Below, piece after piece: positions 43,529 to 57,693 of a stretch of DNA of 64,000 nucleotides. The notes under the pieces were generated by a model. The model had not been told where the DNA came from. It searched no databases and worked only from the letters and a program-made list of their open reading frames with translations. A program made the translations under genes and the position numbers. This DNA comes from Umbelopsis ramanniana AG (Eukaryota > Mucoromycota > Umbelopsidomycetes > Umbelopsidales > Umbelopsidaceae), in NCBI RefSeq assembly GCF_025399195.1, contig NW_026252132.1, forward strand, positions 62,001 through 126,000, given 5' to 3'. The stretch's first letter is position 1; every line of letters begins with the position of its first letter.

Positions 43529-45022
43529 ATGACAATAACCCATCGTAAAAAGCCGATGGCCACCGCCGGAACAACTGGGGCAAGCGGTAGTGGAACAGAT
43601 GACAAGGAACCTCCCAAGTATCATTGCGATGCTTGTAGTACTGATGTCACCAACACTGTACGCATTCGTTGTGCTGACAAGGATTGTCCAGATTTCGACT
43701 TGTGTGTTACATGCTTTTGTTCTGGCGCAGAGCCAGTGAAGCATAAAGCATGGCACGATTACCGTGTTGTTAAACCACACTCATTCCCAATTTTTTCTGA
43801 GGAATGGGACGCCGATGAAGAACTACTACTTATTGAAGGAGCCGAAAAAATGGGTATGGGCAACTGGCAGGCCATTGCCGATTACGTTGGGACGAAAAAC
43901 AAAGAAGAGTGCGAACGACATTATCTTGATGTCTACGTCAAAAGCGCTTATTGGCCAATACCTGACATGAGTGTTGAATTCAACATTTCCGAAGATGAAT
44001 ATAGGCAACGAAAGCGCCAGCGCCTACATGCCATGTCTGGACGACCGCCGGCTGCACCAGCTCGATCTCAAAAGCCAATCACCAGTGGACCAACTTTTCA
44101 TGAAATTCAAGGTTACATGCCTCGAAGATATGAATTCGAGACTGAACAAGAGAACGAAGCTGAAACATTTGTCAAAGATATGGTGTTCAGTGAAGATGAT
44201 ACGCAAGAAGAAATAGACCTCAAGGTCATGGTTCTAGATATTTACAACTCAAGGCTGGACAAGCGGATAGAAAAGAAAAAGTTTCTATTGGAACGCGGTC
44301 TCCTTGACTACAAAAAGAATCAAACTGCAGACAAGAAGAGGTCTCGAGAGGAGCGAGAATTGTATAACCGAACGCGAATTTTTGCGCGACTGCAGACAAG
44401 TGGAGACTATGAAATGTTCGTGGACGGGTTATTAAAGGAGCAAAGGTATCGAGACCGCATTGTACAGTTACAAGAATGGAGAGAGAATGGAATCACAACC
44501 CTTAAAGCTGGTGAGCAATACGAACGCGACAAAATACAGCGTACCACGAATCTTAAGGGCCTCATAGCACGTGAGACGATGCTTGCCAATGAACGCAATC
44601 AAGCGCGTAATACTCTACGAGCTCAACTTGCCATGCAATACGGTCGAGAAACTTCACCAACATCCAGAGCAAGCACTCCAAAGCTATCTGGTACTCCAAC
44701 CACAGCCGCTGGACGCAAACCGGCCAATCCTCTGAACATCAAAGAAGCGGATGGAGTTCATCTCTTATCAGAAGACGAGCAACAACTTTGCAGTGCATTG
44801 CGTATCCTACCCCGTCCTTACCTAGTTATCAAAGATACCATACTGAAAGAATACGCCAAGCACGGATTCTTACGACGAAGACAAGCTAGGGAGTTAATCA
44901 AGATCGATGTTAATAAGACAAGTCGTATTTATGACTTTTTTGTTGAGAATGGATGGATCAAGGCCTTCAAATCAGCAGACAATTCATCTAATCAGCCAAC
45001 AGCTTCTATTACTGTAAGCTAA
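43529..45022 (+). CDS. ADA2: ADA2, SAGA/ADA histone acetyltransferase adaptor
   Basis: Couples Gcn5 and Ada3 in the SAGA and ADA complexes and stimulates Gcn5 acetyltransferase activity in the nucleus. Intronless, 497 aa. Order: ZZ zinc finger (about 31-75: YHCDACSTDVTNTVRIRC ... DFDLCVTCFCSG ... HKAWHDYRVV), SANT domain (about 86-135: FSEEWDADEELLLIEGAEKMGMGNWQAIADYVG, KEECERHYLDVYV), the central ADA region (MPRRYEFETEQENEAETFVKDM; LKVMVLDIYNSRLDKRIEKK; RTRIFARLQTSGDYEMFVDGLL), and a C-terminal SWIRM domain (about 415-485: LCSALRILPRPYLVIKDTIL, LIKIDVNKTSRIYDFFVENGWI). All expected domains are present. Confidence 0.97.
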   Translation: MTITHRKKPMATAGTTGASGSGTDDKEPPKYHCDACSTDVTNTVRIRCADKDCPDFDLCVTCFCSGAEPVKHKAWHDYRVVKPHSFPIFSEEWDADEELLLIEGAEKMGMGNWQAIADYVGTKNKEECERHYLDVYVKSAYWPIPDMSVEFNISEDEYRQRKRQRLHAMSGRPPAAPARSQKPITSGPTFHEIQGYMPRRYEFETEQENEAETFVKDMVFSEDDTQEEIDLKVMVLDIYNSRLDKRIEKKKFLLERGLLDYKKNQTADKKRSREERELYNRTRIFARLQTSGDYEMFVDGLLKEQRYRDRIVQLQEWRENGITTLKAGEQYERDKIQRTTNLKGLIARETMLANERNQARNTLRAQLAMQYGRETSPTSRASTPKLSGTPTTAAGRKPANPLNIKEADGVHLLSEDEQQLCSALRILPRPYLVIKDTILKEYAKHGFLRRRQARELIKIDVNKTSRIYDFFVENGWIKAFKSADNSSNQPTASITVS

Positions 45023-45385
45023 TACCACTTTGTACACGAATCTAAAGGTTTATTTGGCGACATGGCAAGACTTTTGGCTGATTTTCCGACTCATCTTCAC
45101 TCAATTTGTAATAAAGAAATAAAAATGTGTCATCTACGAATGAAACCATAAGGATGTTAGGAAACGGAGCAATTTTTATTGTTCACAAACACGCAAAAAA
45201 TCAGAGTGCCTCGGATTTGTTTCATCAAGAGCACAAAGGAATCCAAAAGGAGGCAAATGCAAAAAAAATGTTGGGCGGCTTATTTTTTCCGCAAATCAGC
45301 TTGTTGTTTTCCCCCCACGCTTTGTATAAAAAGGGCGGTTTCCCAGATGTTACATATTCTCTTTTTTATTTAACACCCAATTTTA
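45023..45385. other. Intergenic
   Basis: 3' flank of ADA2 and promoter of the questin oxidase-like gene. Nothing else seen. Confidence 0.45.
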
Positions 45386-46852
45386 ATGACCAAAACGAAG
45401 CCGTTTCCCATGCTTCTCAAGCAGCAGCAATCCTTTCACATCGTTGGCAAACGGAGCGATGCATGGAGTCTCGTCTTACGAGCTGTGACAGATCATCATA
45501 AAGTACACCGCATTGGACGTCAAGACAGTAATTATACATTAGCGCAAGCTTTGCTGAGTTTATACGACATGGGAGGTATGACAATTTGACCCCATTGAAA
45601 AGGATTTGCATACTGCATTGTCTGCTAATTTTATTTCGAAATCCACCCCACGGTTACGTTCGTTTCCCTTCCCCAGCGGACATTGGCAAGATAAATAGTA
45701 CCTACCACATTATGGCAGCGGACCTTGAACCTACGGCGTCTATTAGCCAGGGTAGCATCAACGCCGAGAATTGGAGAGCTTACATCGGCAAAACAGAGTA
45801 TGTATATTTTTTGCTATGGTTTCATGTATATTTTTGCCAATGAGCGTACAGTTATTGATTATAATTCAGGATGTATCGGGGGTTTGTCGAATTTTTCGAC
45901 CGGGAACTTGCTTCACGGGGAGTCGAGAGTGTGTTCGAGGTGTATTTTCCTTCGCTGCTAGATGGCTGTCTTGGATCACATTCTGTTTCTTTGGCACATA
46001 TAGCATTTGGTTTGGAGAATTCCCTCCCAAACATGATATCCGAGGGCATGGCCCATATTTGTACCACTTATTTGGACACAAGCGACATATTGAGCGTTCA
46101 GTCAACCACTGGCATGAAATGCGACGAGGTCCTCGATATGATTCACTATGATCAACGTTTTGACGGTCGTCTATCTTTACATTTTGTAAACAACGTCAAA
46201 CTTTTGCTCAACAGCAGAAGAGATTTATTACGCACTTACATGAACTACATGCAAACCACACGTAAGTCATTAAAAACTTATGGACCATTGAGACTAAATG
46301 CACGGATTTCTCACTCTCAATGAACCAGCCAAAACCATCGCGGAAGCTCAGGCAGAAAATCAAGAGCTCGTGCATCTTGCTATTCTATTAATGCATACTC
46401 CAGCCAATACTACTACCTTCTCTCAGTCTCCGCCGAGATCACCTACCAATTCTGACATGACAATCAGCTTCCAGTCAACCCATTCTGTTATGAGCGGATC
46501 ACTACTATCATCAGCAATAGCAGTGAATCGAATTATTCCTTATGTAAATTCTATTGAACTAGTGCAAAGGCTGCTGAGCTTTCAAAGATTATCAACCATA
46601 TGTACGTACATCATTCAAGGCAGAACACCAATTCAGTCCTCGTATGCAGAACCCACAAAAACTTTGGAGGAGTGTAAATATGCCATACTAAGGAGTGGAA
46701 ATATTCAAGCTGGGATTACTCTTTGCGATCTCGACTACGCCAACAGCCTTAATATCATAGATAGCGGTTGCTTTCTCAGTACGGTAAACCTGCTGTCTGA
46801 CGGGGAACATACGCAAAGACCTTTCCCCAAGAAGAGCTATTCATGGTCATAA
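45386..46852 (+). CDS. Questin oxidase-like protein (DUF4243 family)
   Basis: Exons 45386-45575, 45677-45797, 45870-46261, 46329-46852 give 408 aa. Matches the questin oxidase-like family: an N-terminal strand with the cofactor-lacking oxidase hallmark YHIMAADLEP region, YRGFVEFFDRELASRGVESVFEVYFPSLLDG, SLAHIAFGLENSLPNMISEGMAHI, then helical repeats and IAEAQAENQELVHLAILLM. Family members include fungal Baeyer-Villiger-type oxygenases in anthraquinone clusters, but most are of unknown role. No polyketide synthase or other tailoring gene lies nearby, so a secondary-metabolism role is not supported here. The gene ends 256 bp before the RFX gene. A UGUAUAUA motif follows the stop at 46872-46879. 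Confidence 0.8.
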
Positions 46853-47108
46853 AAAAAAGAGATGCTTTTCATGTATATAATGTCCTTTAGGCTTCTTGAA
46901 TAAAATGTATTATCTGTTGTCAACAGGCTTCAACAAACAATCTTTTTTGACCATAGACAAACAGGTCCAGTGCATTGGTACTCCGAAGAATTACCTTTTC
47001 CACTTTTCTGTTATAGCTGGGAACAAGGTTCATTCTCAACAAACGATCGCAACCCAACACTGGCTCAGTTAAAATTTCATTGTATACCACGCTCTCATTC
47101 TAAACGTA

Positions 47109-49409
47109 ATGCCACGACCACCTTCGACTTCTTTGCTGAAGGCTGAAGGGATGGATGCCGCGCATTTTGGGGACATAGATGTCAGCACAGACCTAGACCA
47201 TAGTGCTGCCATGAGGCACCACGAAGTCCGGAGCGAAACTACCGGCACACCTCAAAGCACACCACCGGAAGATCATACAGCCACATCTTCTAGCCATCAG
47301 CCAGCACTTGATAAGGCAACCAGAGAATTCGTTTTGAGCTGGTAAGTTTTATGGCCCGTCTGCCCGCGTATGCTCCTTTCACTACTTACGCGCTCGTCAT
47401 TGGTATAGGATTCATAGCAATTACGTTATAGACAAGGATCATAGCGTGGCGAGGAATGATGCATACGAACATTACATTAGTTCGTGTGAGGGCCTCAATT
47501 TAAGGCCAATCAATTCGGCTTTGTATGGAAAATTGATGCGGTCGGTGTTCCCGGACATGAGTACGCGACGACTGGGCACGCGAGGATCTTCAAAATACCA
47601 TTATGGAGGAATTAAACGAAGGGTGTCGTCAGATCAGGCCAGTAACCAGGTGCAGTCAACATCTGATTTCAGCCCAATGAACACTACTGTCAGGTAAATT
47701 CAACTCTATAGTGCCAGCGTAAAAGATCTCAATGTTAACCAGACATTTCTCCCTATCGTTTTGAATAAGCGGATTTTCGGTGTTCTCCCAGGACAGCCCA
47801 TTGACCGCGAATCAGCATTCACAGCATCATCCTTCCGACACAGAATCTCCATATCTGCCCTCATTGGGTACAGACACATTGGTACCGGCGCTACCGATCT
47901 TGACAACGGCCGTGACAGGGGCTTCAGAATCTCCTCTAAAACTACCACGTTTTTTTCCACCTACGCTTTATAATAGAAATGAAGCAATTGCTGACGATGA
48001 ATCTATTCAATTGGCCTCAGATTTTACACAACTATACGCAAAACATTGCTCGACCATACTGACCTATTCTCAGGCAGATCAATGGAAAAAGGTTAGTGTT
48101 TAAATACCGTATCAGTGAAAGTTTACGCTCAAAAATCTTACTCAATTACAGATTAGGAGAGAGTTGATGGACTTTTGGCATGGCTTGGACTCAAAGTATA
48201 CTAAACTTCTCCGAGAATCAAACGAATTGGTGGAGGCTATTTGGCGATGGGATAGTGCACTTTACGATGTAAGTCATACAGCTTAGGTCAAGCTACAATC
48301 GTACATCTATTGATGAATCTATTGTAGTGTTTTATGGCAAATTCAATCGGTGACGTTACCGTCGCCATTCCAGCACCAAAAACAAGAGCGTTAAGACAAT
48401 TTGCATCGCAATATGAAGATTGGGTGACCGAAAGCATCAAAAGCTACTCTGCAGATTTGCACCAAAGCAAAGTCGATGGTAAATGTTCCTGCACTTAGTA
48501 GTGAGCAGCCTTACGTTTTTACTCAAAATTTCATTAAGTTGCCAGACTGTTTATTTCCAAGCTTCGTCATCGCGTGCTGCTCAATCACGAGGCTAAGCTT
48601 GCATCTCAAATAATAGAAAACGAAGAGAAAATGACAGAGTTGCAGCATGACTGGGCAGCAATCGATGTTGCCATGATCATCGACCAGGCGACCTGGATTT
48701 GTGAATGTCGAGCGGACGATGTAGAGAAAATAGGTACGAAAATGTTAACCAATTTGGGACCACTCTAAGTGAGCTTCCAAATCAGGATGTTAAAAAGATC
48801 TCTCTTTCGTGCAGTGATCAAGGACATAGTAAATTTGCTACATGACGGCAAAGCTTTAGATGATTGGATATCTTGGCTTAAAAAGCTGACATCAAATTTC
48901 ATGTTGAAGGTAGATTCATCTTCAGTGCGTTGGCATGGATGATATCATCGCCGCTTATCATTTACAAACATCTTGTAGACAATGGACGCTGGTCGTTTTG
49001 TGCATCATGCCAGACAGATCATCTTGAAATGGAATCACTATGGATCGGCCATACTGAAAGATTTTAGTTTGAGGAGTGCGGTCAGTTTAGGTATGTAATA
49101 TATGCATCCATCCTCAACTGGCAGTGACCACGTTTATTTACGGTCTTCCTTCTTCGTTTAGGAACCTTCATGGTACTCAAGATGTTTGTAGATGATTATT
49201 TGATCGCACTAGTGGAAGGCCATATTGCTGAACTCAACGTTCGCTTGGCAAGACCGACAGCACCTCCTCTGGGTTTTGACGACGAAAGACAACCGGGTGT
49301 TTCGGATGGAAAAGGAGCCGGCGATCCGTCAGATTTGCCCGACTCCAAGTCTTCCCGAAGGGACGACACGAAGCCTCCGTTTAACATTGTATTTCATAAA
49401 TTTCGATAA
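47109..49409 (+). CDS. RFX-type winged-helix transcription factor
   Basis: Nuclear regulator of the RFX family (yeast Crt1, S. pombe Sak1). Nine exons: 47109-47341, 47409-47693, 47770-48091, 48152-48268, 48328-48478, 48539-48733, 48815-48909, 48979-49090, 49162-49409, giving 585 aa. The RFX DNA-binding domain (about 70-155) reads FVLSWIHSNYV, SVARNDAYEHYISSCEG, INSALYGKLMRSVFPDM and RLGTRGSSKYHYGGIKRR. The wing with the DNA-contact RxxGxRGxSKYHY motif is intact. C-terminal RFX homology and dimerisation helices follow (LWHGLDSKY-like DFWHGLDSKYTKLL; WISWLKKLTSNFMLK; ARQIILKWNHYGSAIL). By analogy with Crt1 it may repress DNA-damage genes, or act in the cell cycle as Sak1; target genes cannot be inferred. 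Confidence 0.92.
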
Positions 49410-49898
49410 GATTGTGACTCTTTGCATTTCCTTCCTTCAATAACCTTTCAGTTTGTAATCTTTAATTTTGTGTTTTACTGCTCATTGAAGTATAGCTTGA
49501 GCATCTGGAGCCTGCCGATCTCAAATTAAGTTTGTGTTTGACTGCCAACCAATTTTTTTTTTCTGTTCGTTCGGCGATTTTCCCAACTTTTTTGCGAGTT
49601 CGTCAGCAGCAATACAATCCTAGGGCAGAAAGCTTAATCCGAATTTTTTTTTTTTCTTCGTCACTGCTCCGAGTCAAGTGCTAGAGCGATCGGTGATAGA
49701 TTATCGTCTCTTAGCACATGTTTGATCGTACTATACGTACAGTTGAACGCTCTCTCGTCAAGAGAGGCTATTTGTAACCTTTTTAATTGGAAAAAAAAGA
49801 ATAGTGTACAATATAATATACAAAGGAAAGAAATGGATATTTTTGGAGGAAAGGTGAAGGCATTTGCCTAGTAAATTTGAGATCTCGATAAAGCAGCT
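49410..49898. other. Convergent 3' region
   Basis: Between the RFX stop (+) and the MFS transporter stop (-). On the minus strand TGTATATTA (49822-49814, a Puf4/5-type nonamer) lies 77 nt past the transporter stop. T-runs near 49550 and 49645. Confidence 0.45.
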
Positions 49899-51703
49899 TT
49901 ATCTCTGTTCGTCAGGAGTGGATTCAGTTGTTTCGCTGGTGTTCTCAACATGTTCAACCTTGTCAAGGTTGCTGTTACTGCTATCTTCCAAATCAGTAGC
50001 GCCAGGCTTTGCCGCGTGGTCACGGTCAAGATCCTTGTGAGTAGTCTCTTCGAGACAGAACACGCAGAACAAGAAGCCAATAAAGTTGATGATGATGAAA
50101 ATAATGAAGGAATAGTTGTTCAAGTGAGATTCAATGATGGGCCAAAGGGTATTTTCAACAAAGTTAACCAGCCAGTTGGAACTGTTACCGAGAGCAGAGC
50201 CAGCAGCAAGAGCATGAAGTGGCAAGAGTTCGGCAGTCATGCTAATTATAATGACGATCAGTATATTGTTTTTTGGCATGGTTAAACATAGTATCATCGA
50301 TACTTACATCCAGGGAACAACACCACATCCGAGGGAGTAAGTGAAGAGGAAAAGAACAGCTAAAAAAGGTAAAGAATATCAGTATGTGAGACGCATATTA
50401 TTTTTTCGGTAACGTAGAATGAACATTTACCAGAAAAGATAATGAGAGGACCAGTTTTGTCAGTGGCAACCGATGATCCAATGACGATACCAATACAGGC
50501 AATGGTCATACCAGCAGTGGAAATAAGCATAAAGCCTTTGCGGCCGACCTTGTTCATGAAGAAGACAGCGATCAAGGTGGCGACAATGTTGACAGCGGCA
50601 TCGATAAGGGAAAGATTGGTGGCCATGCCAGTATCGCCATTGAAAATCTTTGTGAAGAAGCTGACAGAGTAGACACTCATAGGACCAACTCCTCCGATTT
50701 GGTTGTAAGCGAGAAGGACCATAACGTAGATGGTGTTGATCAAGACGTACTTGTCCTTGCCGGAAACGACTTCCCAGATGGTCATTTGACGACGATGTTC
50801 ATCGCGCTTTCGTGCTTCGAGAAGATTATTGAATTCTCTTTCAATATCAGCATCGCCACGAAGCTTTTGGAGAGCGATTTTAGCTTTTTCGTATTGCTTG
50901 TTAGCACAGAGGCGACGAGGGCATTCAACAGTGAAGAAAATCAACAAAAGTAGTTGGGCAAGTGCCAAAATTGAGGGAATAACCCAAAGGAATCGCCAGT
51001 CAGGGACTTTGCTGAGGTAAAGGCCTGCAACTTGAGTGAATAGAATGCCAAAGTTGAGAAACAATTCAAAGAAACTTCCAAGGGCGCCACGAGTTTTTTT
51101 CGTTGCGATCTCGCTCACGTAGATAGGAACGCAAGAGCCTGCTAAGCCAGAGCCAATACCGACTAAAATGCGACCGACGATGTACTAGCAAACGTAAAAA
51201 AAATAATTGTAAGTCAGTAGATGTAAAAAAAAAAAAAAAAATCAAGATAATGTTTAGATTAAAACTCACCATGCCAGTGTTAACGGCCAATGCAGAGAAG
51301 ATACCACCAATCAAAGTAAATATGGTGCAGAGCATGATGTTTGAACGTCTGCCAAACCACATGTTGGTGAACATAGTGCTCAAAGAACCAATGAGACCAC
51401 CGATAGCATATAAACCAACAGTGAGACCCCAAACGTAATCTGACATGGGAAGGCATGGAGGTAAACCACCTCCGGTGTGTTCAATGTTGCAGCTGGTAAT
51501 GACGGTTTGCGGCATGTTGGGTACACCTAAGTAATACAAGATGATCAATTTCAAAGTACTTTTGCTGTAATATCGGAAGGGCAAGTAGACAGAAACGTAC
51601 TAATATGCCAACCGACATTGAGACCAGCCAGTGCTGCAATAACGGCACATGATGTTTGATAGGGCAGGAAACCCTGGTCTTCCGATCGTTTGACGGCTGT
51701 CAT
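49899..51703 (-). CDS. MFS hexose/sugar transporter
   Basis: Sugar porter family proton symporter or facilitator in the plasma membrane. Exons: 51703-51601, 51526-51270, 51184-50431, 50359-50308, 50241-49899, giving 502 aa, typical for a GLUT/HXT relative. Signatures: GLNVGWHIS in TM1, MFTNMWFGRRSN (GRR between TM2 and 3), YIVGRILVGIGSGLAGSCVPIYVSEIA (TM4 and PxYxxEIA), RGALGSFFEL, ECPRRLCANKQYEKA, GGVGPMSVYS in TM7, NKVGRKGFML between TM8 and 9, VVPWIMTAELLPLHA (the PxxxxAELxP motif), and FCLEETTHKDL at the end of TM12. The cytosolic tail is acidic. The ends of TM10 are encoded by a 52-nt exon. It is not close in sequence to the transporter at 662-2454. Confidence 0.92.
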
Positions 51704-53191
51704 TGTTGGTGAAATGTGGTGGGTGGTGTACAGAGGGTATATTACTGGGACCAAATAGGGAAACGAAAGATGGCTGCTGTCGAAGTCGACCTTAAATACT
51801 ATTTCTAATGATGACGGTGGTTGTATAACACAGGAACCAATCGCACTAATGTAATTCGACTACCGACCTCCCTTCTACGCGGGACCCATCCTATTTTGGT
51901 AATCTTGAACACTCTCTACTTCACCAACCCCGCATTAGCTTTGTCAAGCATCACGTGCCACAAGATGCGGGTCCTATATTCCAGTCTATATACTCACACG
52001 CCCCCGAATGTACCGGTATACACAGTATCAAGGTTATGGGAGGTAGTGTACTTACGGCTACACAAAGCACGAACAAGGCAAAAATTCGACAGAACTACGG
52101 TAGGAATTGAACAGCCGAACGTTATAAGATCATAGCACAGGAATATCGCATACGCTCGAGTCGGATTTGACCTAGAGCTTAGAGCTAGATAATTTTCATT
52201 CGAAAGCTGGTCAATTCAGTCTAAGATTTGTCGGCCACTAATGGGAACTTCACCGCCTTAGAGTATCGGCCGAATGGCGCTACTTGCCCCATCGTCACGG
52301 CACCTCTACTAGGTACATGTGATGCTTCAATCCCCATATAGTAGAGTAGCAATCATCAAATAGCAGCTTTCAAAAAATGTGGGGCAGCCACAAGGGTGCA
52401 GCTCGGAAGGCAAAAAAGAGTGCTCACGCCCCAATGTTTGCATTGCATTCATCAAACCTTGTTCTCGCTTCATTTCGTGGAGTTAGTCCGAAATGCTATA
52501 TCTGTGTAAAAGACATATGATGAATGGGTTACCTATAATGGATTTAGAAATGAAATAGGTCGCACTCTCTTCATCATTGAAATGAAAGTGTCGCGCACCA
52601 TTTATCCTCGGTTGATGACCAGTTCCAATGAGTGGCTGAGAAAGGTGCTGACAGATCAGCAAAACCTCTGTGCATATCAACTCCAGCTTAGATGAAAATG
52701 AAAACCAGCTATTCTTTATGCCGGCGAGCTTTAGACCATATGATTTAGCTGAATAATACTTGGTATCTATTCGTCTGCCATTGCCAAACGTATTTTTAGA
52801 CATATCCGGTTTATGAGCGATGCATAGCTGATGTCTCGTTCACTAATTCTAACCATATGCTGGACGCCGGATGCGCGGACAGAGATTCGTCACCGCACTG
52901 CGAGTGCCACCGCTATGAAATAATCCACTTTTTTGCCTCCCCCCCGCCCGGATAATCAAACATATCATCCGGCAAAATGACAATACCGCTAGTGGTACAA
53001 CCTCAAATCGATTTTCAAATTGCAATCCCCACAATGCTCTTACATTCTCCGCAAAGTCAAGAATAGGGCAGTGGGAAGATCCATTGCATTATTAACGCCC
53101 GCCAAGCTGGACTTTTGTTATATTTTTAATACAATATCAACTTGAAATTTGCAACCTGATAATCGTCCGCGCCATATATTGTATAATTCCT
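51704..53191. other. Intergenic region, no gene supported
   Basis: 1.5 kb upstream of the sugar transporter and downstream of the AGC kinase. Short frames only. No RNA gene recognised. Confidence 0.45.
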
Positions 53192-54797
<1,606 letters not shown>

Positions 54798-55082
54798 TTT
54801 GGAAGATCAGTAATACGTCGGACTGCCTGGAATGGCCGTTCTTGTTTGGTTGGGAATTACACAATAAGATCAGTACGACCCTTGTGGTAAAATGTACAAA
54901 ATGGAGAGCAATTTAGACACTGAGAAGACGAGGAATTAAGCCGAGTTTCAAAAGAGGATTATATTGCATATATGAGTGGGGAGATGCACGTTGCGACAGT
55001 AGTCGACCCCACAGGATGAAATTTTTTATACGGTTGGGCCACCCAAAAAAAAAAAAAAGATTGCTGTGCGTCATGGTCTGGC
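54798..55082. other. Kinase promoter and 3' flank of next gene
   Basis: 285 bp between two minus-strand genes, with an A-run at 55046-55060. Nothing else seen. Confidence 0.4.
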
Positions 55083-56371
55083 CTAGCCTGTTTGTTTTGG
55101 CCGGATGTGCACCATCAAGTAGGCATGGTCACTTGCTGCATAATCAGTGTTTCCAATCTCCTTCTCAAGAACGTCGAAGCTGCTGCTTGTTAAAGTCCAG
55201 TCCAGCCTTGCCTTGAAAAATCCACTGTAGTTGGTCAAAGTCGTCATATTACTTGGCCAACAGTCCGTAAATCCGGGGTTACGTGCGTCTCGTAGAACCT
55301 CCTGAGGGAAACCGCTAAAGCAAGGCCATATTGGGTTGATAATCTTGCCATAAACAAGCTGACAGGACCACTTGTAGAACTGATATAACCAATCATAGCC
55401 GTAAAAATATAGCTTTAGATTAAGAGGGCCATCCGTGTCTCGCCACCCAAACACATTGTCGCTCCACCACTGGCTCTCCTGCGTTCCAAGCGATAGAAAT
55501 CGGTAACGATCACGCGCGTATTTGGGAGAGAGTCTTGCAATTGAATGTGCCATAGTATTCAAATCCCCAAAAATCATTTGGTGTGGGGTAGTTGTCCAGT
55601 TTTCACGGGAGTCCTTTAGGATGTCAGAGAAGGCAGAGACCCTACCCATAATTCCACAGAATACCTCAAGATGGACACAATAGCATAGCATTGGTGGCAA
55701 ACCATCATGCTTTACCTGAGCAGCAAGCGAATATCGCCTTATTGAAATACAAGCTGTGAGTCTTTATATTCTGCTGTGTTTCTTCCACCATTATGATTTC
55801 AAACCTTCCAATCCTTGGTTCCCGTAAAGCATCGCCGTCCTTTTCCCAATCGAAGGGATGGTGCTTATGATCAACAACCCGGAAGTCCATGTCAAACTTG
55901 GAAAATATTGCATTTCCATGTACTCCACCTCCCTATAAGGACCGTTGTTAATTGAGATTCTAAAAAGATGTGCCTATCTCACGTTCATGATAACTTACCT
56001 GATCCCGGACCTGACGTATTGGGCTCTCCAGTTCGAAGAATTCCGCTACAAAACCTCCTCTAAGACGAAGCTCTTTACACATTTTCTTCATGTGGTCTAT
56101 ATTTCCGGAGCGCTTGCAATTGATATCAATTTCTTGAATTATTGCAATATCAGGATCCAGACGGTTAATGGTCTCTATTATTTCGTCGGACTCTGTTGAA
56201 CCGCAATTCTATGAGATGTGAATTTCTGCCAGACGAGATTCATTCCTTCGTCTTACTGTAATTGCGCTCCACATTCCATTGAAGAACTTTGATTGCTTTG
56301 CTTGGGTATAGTTGGACTTCATCACGATAATCGTATATTAGTAATTCGCCAGGGCTGGGGAGATTGGGCAT
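55083..56371 (-). CDS. Endonuclease/exonuclease/phosphatase (DNase I-fold) family protein
   Basis: Predicted metal-dependent phosphoesterase; substrate unknown. Exons: 56371-56257, 56192-55999, 55932-55789, 55715-55083, giving 361 aa. Fold motifs: LQWNVERNY (first strand with metal-binding Asn), DIAIIQEID (catalytic Glu), QGGGVHGNAIFSK, REPRIGRFEI, CYCVHLEVFCGIMGR (catalytic His), MIFGDLNTM (D-x-N), FTDCWP, KARLDWTL and ASDHAYLMVHI (final SDH). Two splice choices were guided by the family: the exon 2 acceptor after TTCAACAG, giving NYKSDEII, and a weak GTGGAA donor after 55789, giving IIMVKHDG. If the latter is wrong the protein would carry about 24 extra residues and a frame break. MPNLPSPGE is the first ATG in frame. 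Confidence 0.8.
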
Positions 56372-57018
56372 TTAATGGAAAGGAACAAAGAAAGTTTTAC
56401 CACTCAGCAAAATGTTTGAAATGCCGTACAATTACGCTACGGAATCTGGAAGCGAGAAAGCATTCAGTCTTCGTTTCTTACAATATCACTTGTTTGGTGT
56501 GCGTTTAATGAAACCTTCTTCAAAATCCTTTATAGACTCGTATTTATCGTCAAGTCTCGCCTCCTGGGCCTCAATGCCCAATCAAAATGACCTCTCGAAA
56601 GCGAGATAGCACGGAGTCAAATCAGGCAAACCGCAGCCTGTCCGCAATAAGCACGCTTGAATTACCATGATACAACAATGCAATAGACAAGCTCTACTTC
56701 AATATAAAAAAATTAAGGTTACTGAATCTTCAAACGCCAATCGTGTCGAACACTAAATCATCAAAACATGATCGGCATTATAATCCTACACGGCGAAGCA
56801 TCATAAACAACATTGGGTGTATCTAGCAAATAGTATCTTGCTATTTTGAAACTGTTCTTAGATTCTAATGCATTTTTGACTGCTGCAGTCGTATCTCAGC
56901 CCTTGCTGTCTGTCCAACACATGTCTGACTTGATCTGAACTTGAAAATTCTGAAAAGCCAAGTTTCCCACAATTTTTTGGTTGGTGACTCACAGCCTCTT
57001 TCGTTTTTTCCTCTCACT
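56372..57018. other. Divergent intergenic region
   Basis: Presumed promoters of the EEP-fold protein (-) and the acetyltransferase (+). No gene recognised. Confidence 0.45.
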
Positions 57019-57621
57019 ATGATAACAGACTTCCCGTCAGAAGTATCCTTCGAAGGACCAGTAGCAACTTACAGAACACCTAGCCTCGATGATGCAGAGG
57101 AGATCCGTGATATCCTTTCCGATAAGGATAATATGCAATACTTGAAATTTATGACCAAACCCGGCGGATGGACACTGGAGCAAGTACAAGAACGCTTGAC
57201 GAAGCAATTACAAGGACAAAAGGAGAATCGAACACTGGTTTTACATATCATTTACAAAGGAAAGGTCGTGGGTATGACCGGATTTACGGTGATTGATACC
57301 ATCCATAGAAACGCGGAAGTAGGCATCATTTTGGATAAGGCTTGCTGGGGAAAACGTCTGGCCACCGAAGCATTTTACTTTTCTCTCAAATGGGCATTCG
57401 ATGAACTTGGTTTGCATAGAGTTAAATGGGTCACTACAAACATCAACCAAGGTATGCGTGGTTGGCTAGAAAAGGTTTGTGGCCTGACAGTGGAGCAAAT
57501 CAGTCGAGAGTCGTTGCTTGTTGACGATCAGTGGTTGAATGAATACACTTATGTTTTGTTTGAAGACGACTGGCGCACAAGGGTAAAACCACATTTAGAA
57601 TCCAAAATATACAAGTCATAG
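57019..57621 (+). CDS. GNAT N-acetyltransferase (RimJ/RimL-like)
   Basis: Intronless, 200 aa, acetyl-CoA-dependent acetyltransferase of the GNAT fold (Acetyltransf_3 type). Visible: TYRTPSLDDAEEIRDILSDKDNMQYL (N-terminal strand and helix), KVVGMTGFTVIDTIHRNAEVGIIL (strands 3-4), DKACWGKRLATEA (the acetyl-CoA pyrophosphate loop, degenerate Q/RxxGxG/A as CWGKRLA), ALKWAFDELGLHRVKWVTTNINQGMRGWLEKVCG (strand 5 and the usual N-x-x-S/R helix), and WRTRVKPHLESKI. RimJ relatives acetylate N-termini of proteins or small amines; the substrate here is unknown. Start at the first ATG of the frame, just after a T-rich stretch. Confidence 0.85.
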   Translation: MITDFPSEVSFEGPVATYRTPSLDDAEEIRDILSDKDNMQYLKFMTKPGGWTLEQVQERLTKQLQGQKENRTLVLHIIYKGKVVGMTGFTVIDTIHRNAEVGIILDKACWGKRLATEAFYFSLKWAFDELGLHRVKWVTTNINQGMRGWLEKVCGLTVEQISRESLLVDDQWLNEYTYVLFEDDWRTRVKPHLESKIYKS

Positions 57622-57693
57622 AATAGAATGCGAATAATTAAATATATTGATATAATTGAATGCTATTTGTTCTGATGTAGTTTGTATTTGATT

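Noticed and set aside
45386-46852. Secondary-metabolite cluster around the questin oxidase-like gene
   Set aside because: Neighbours are ADA2 and RFX. No polyketide synthase, P450 or other tailoring enzyme is present.
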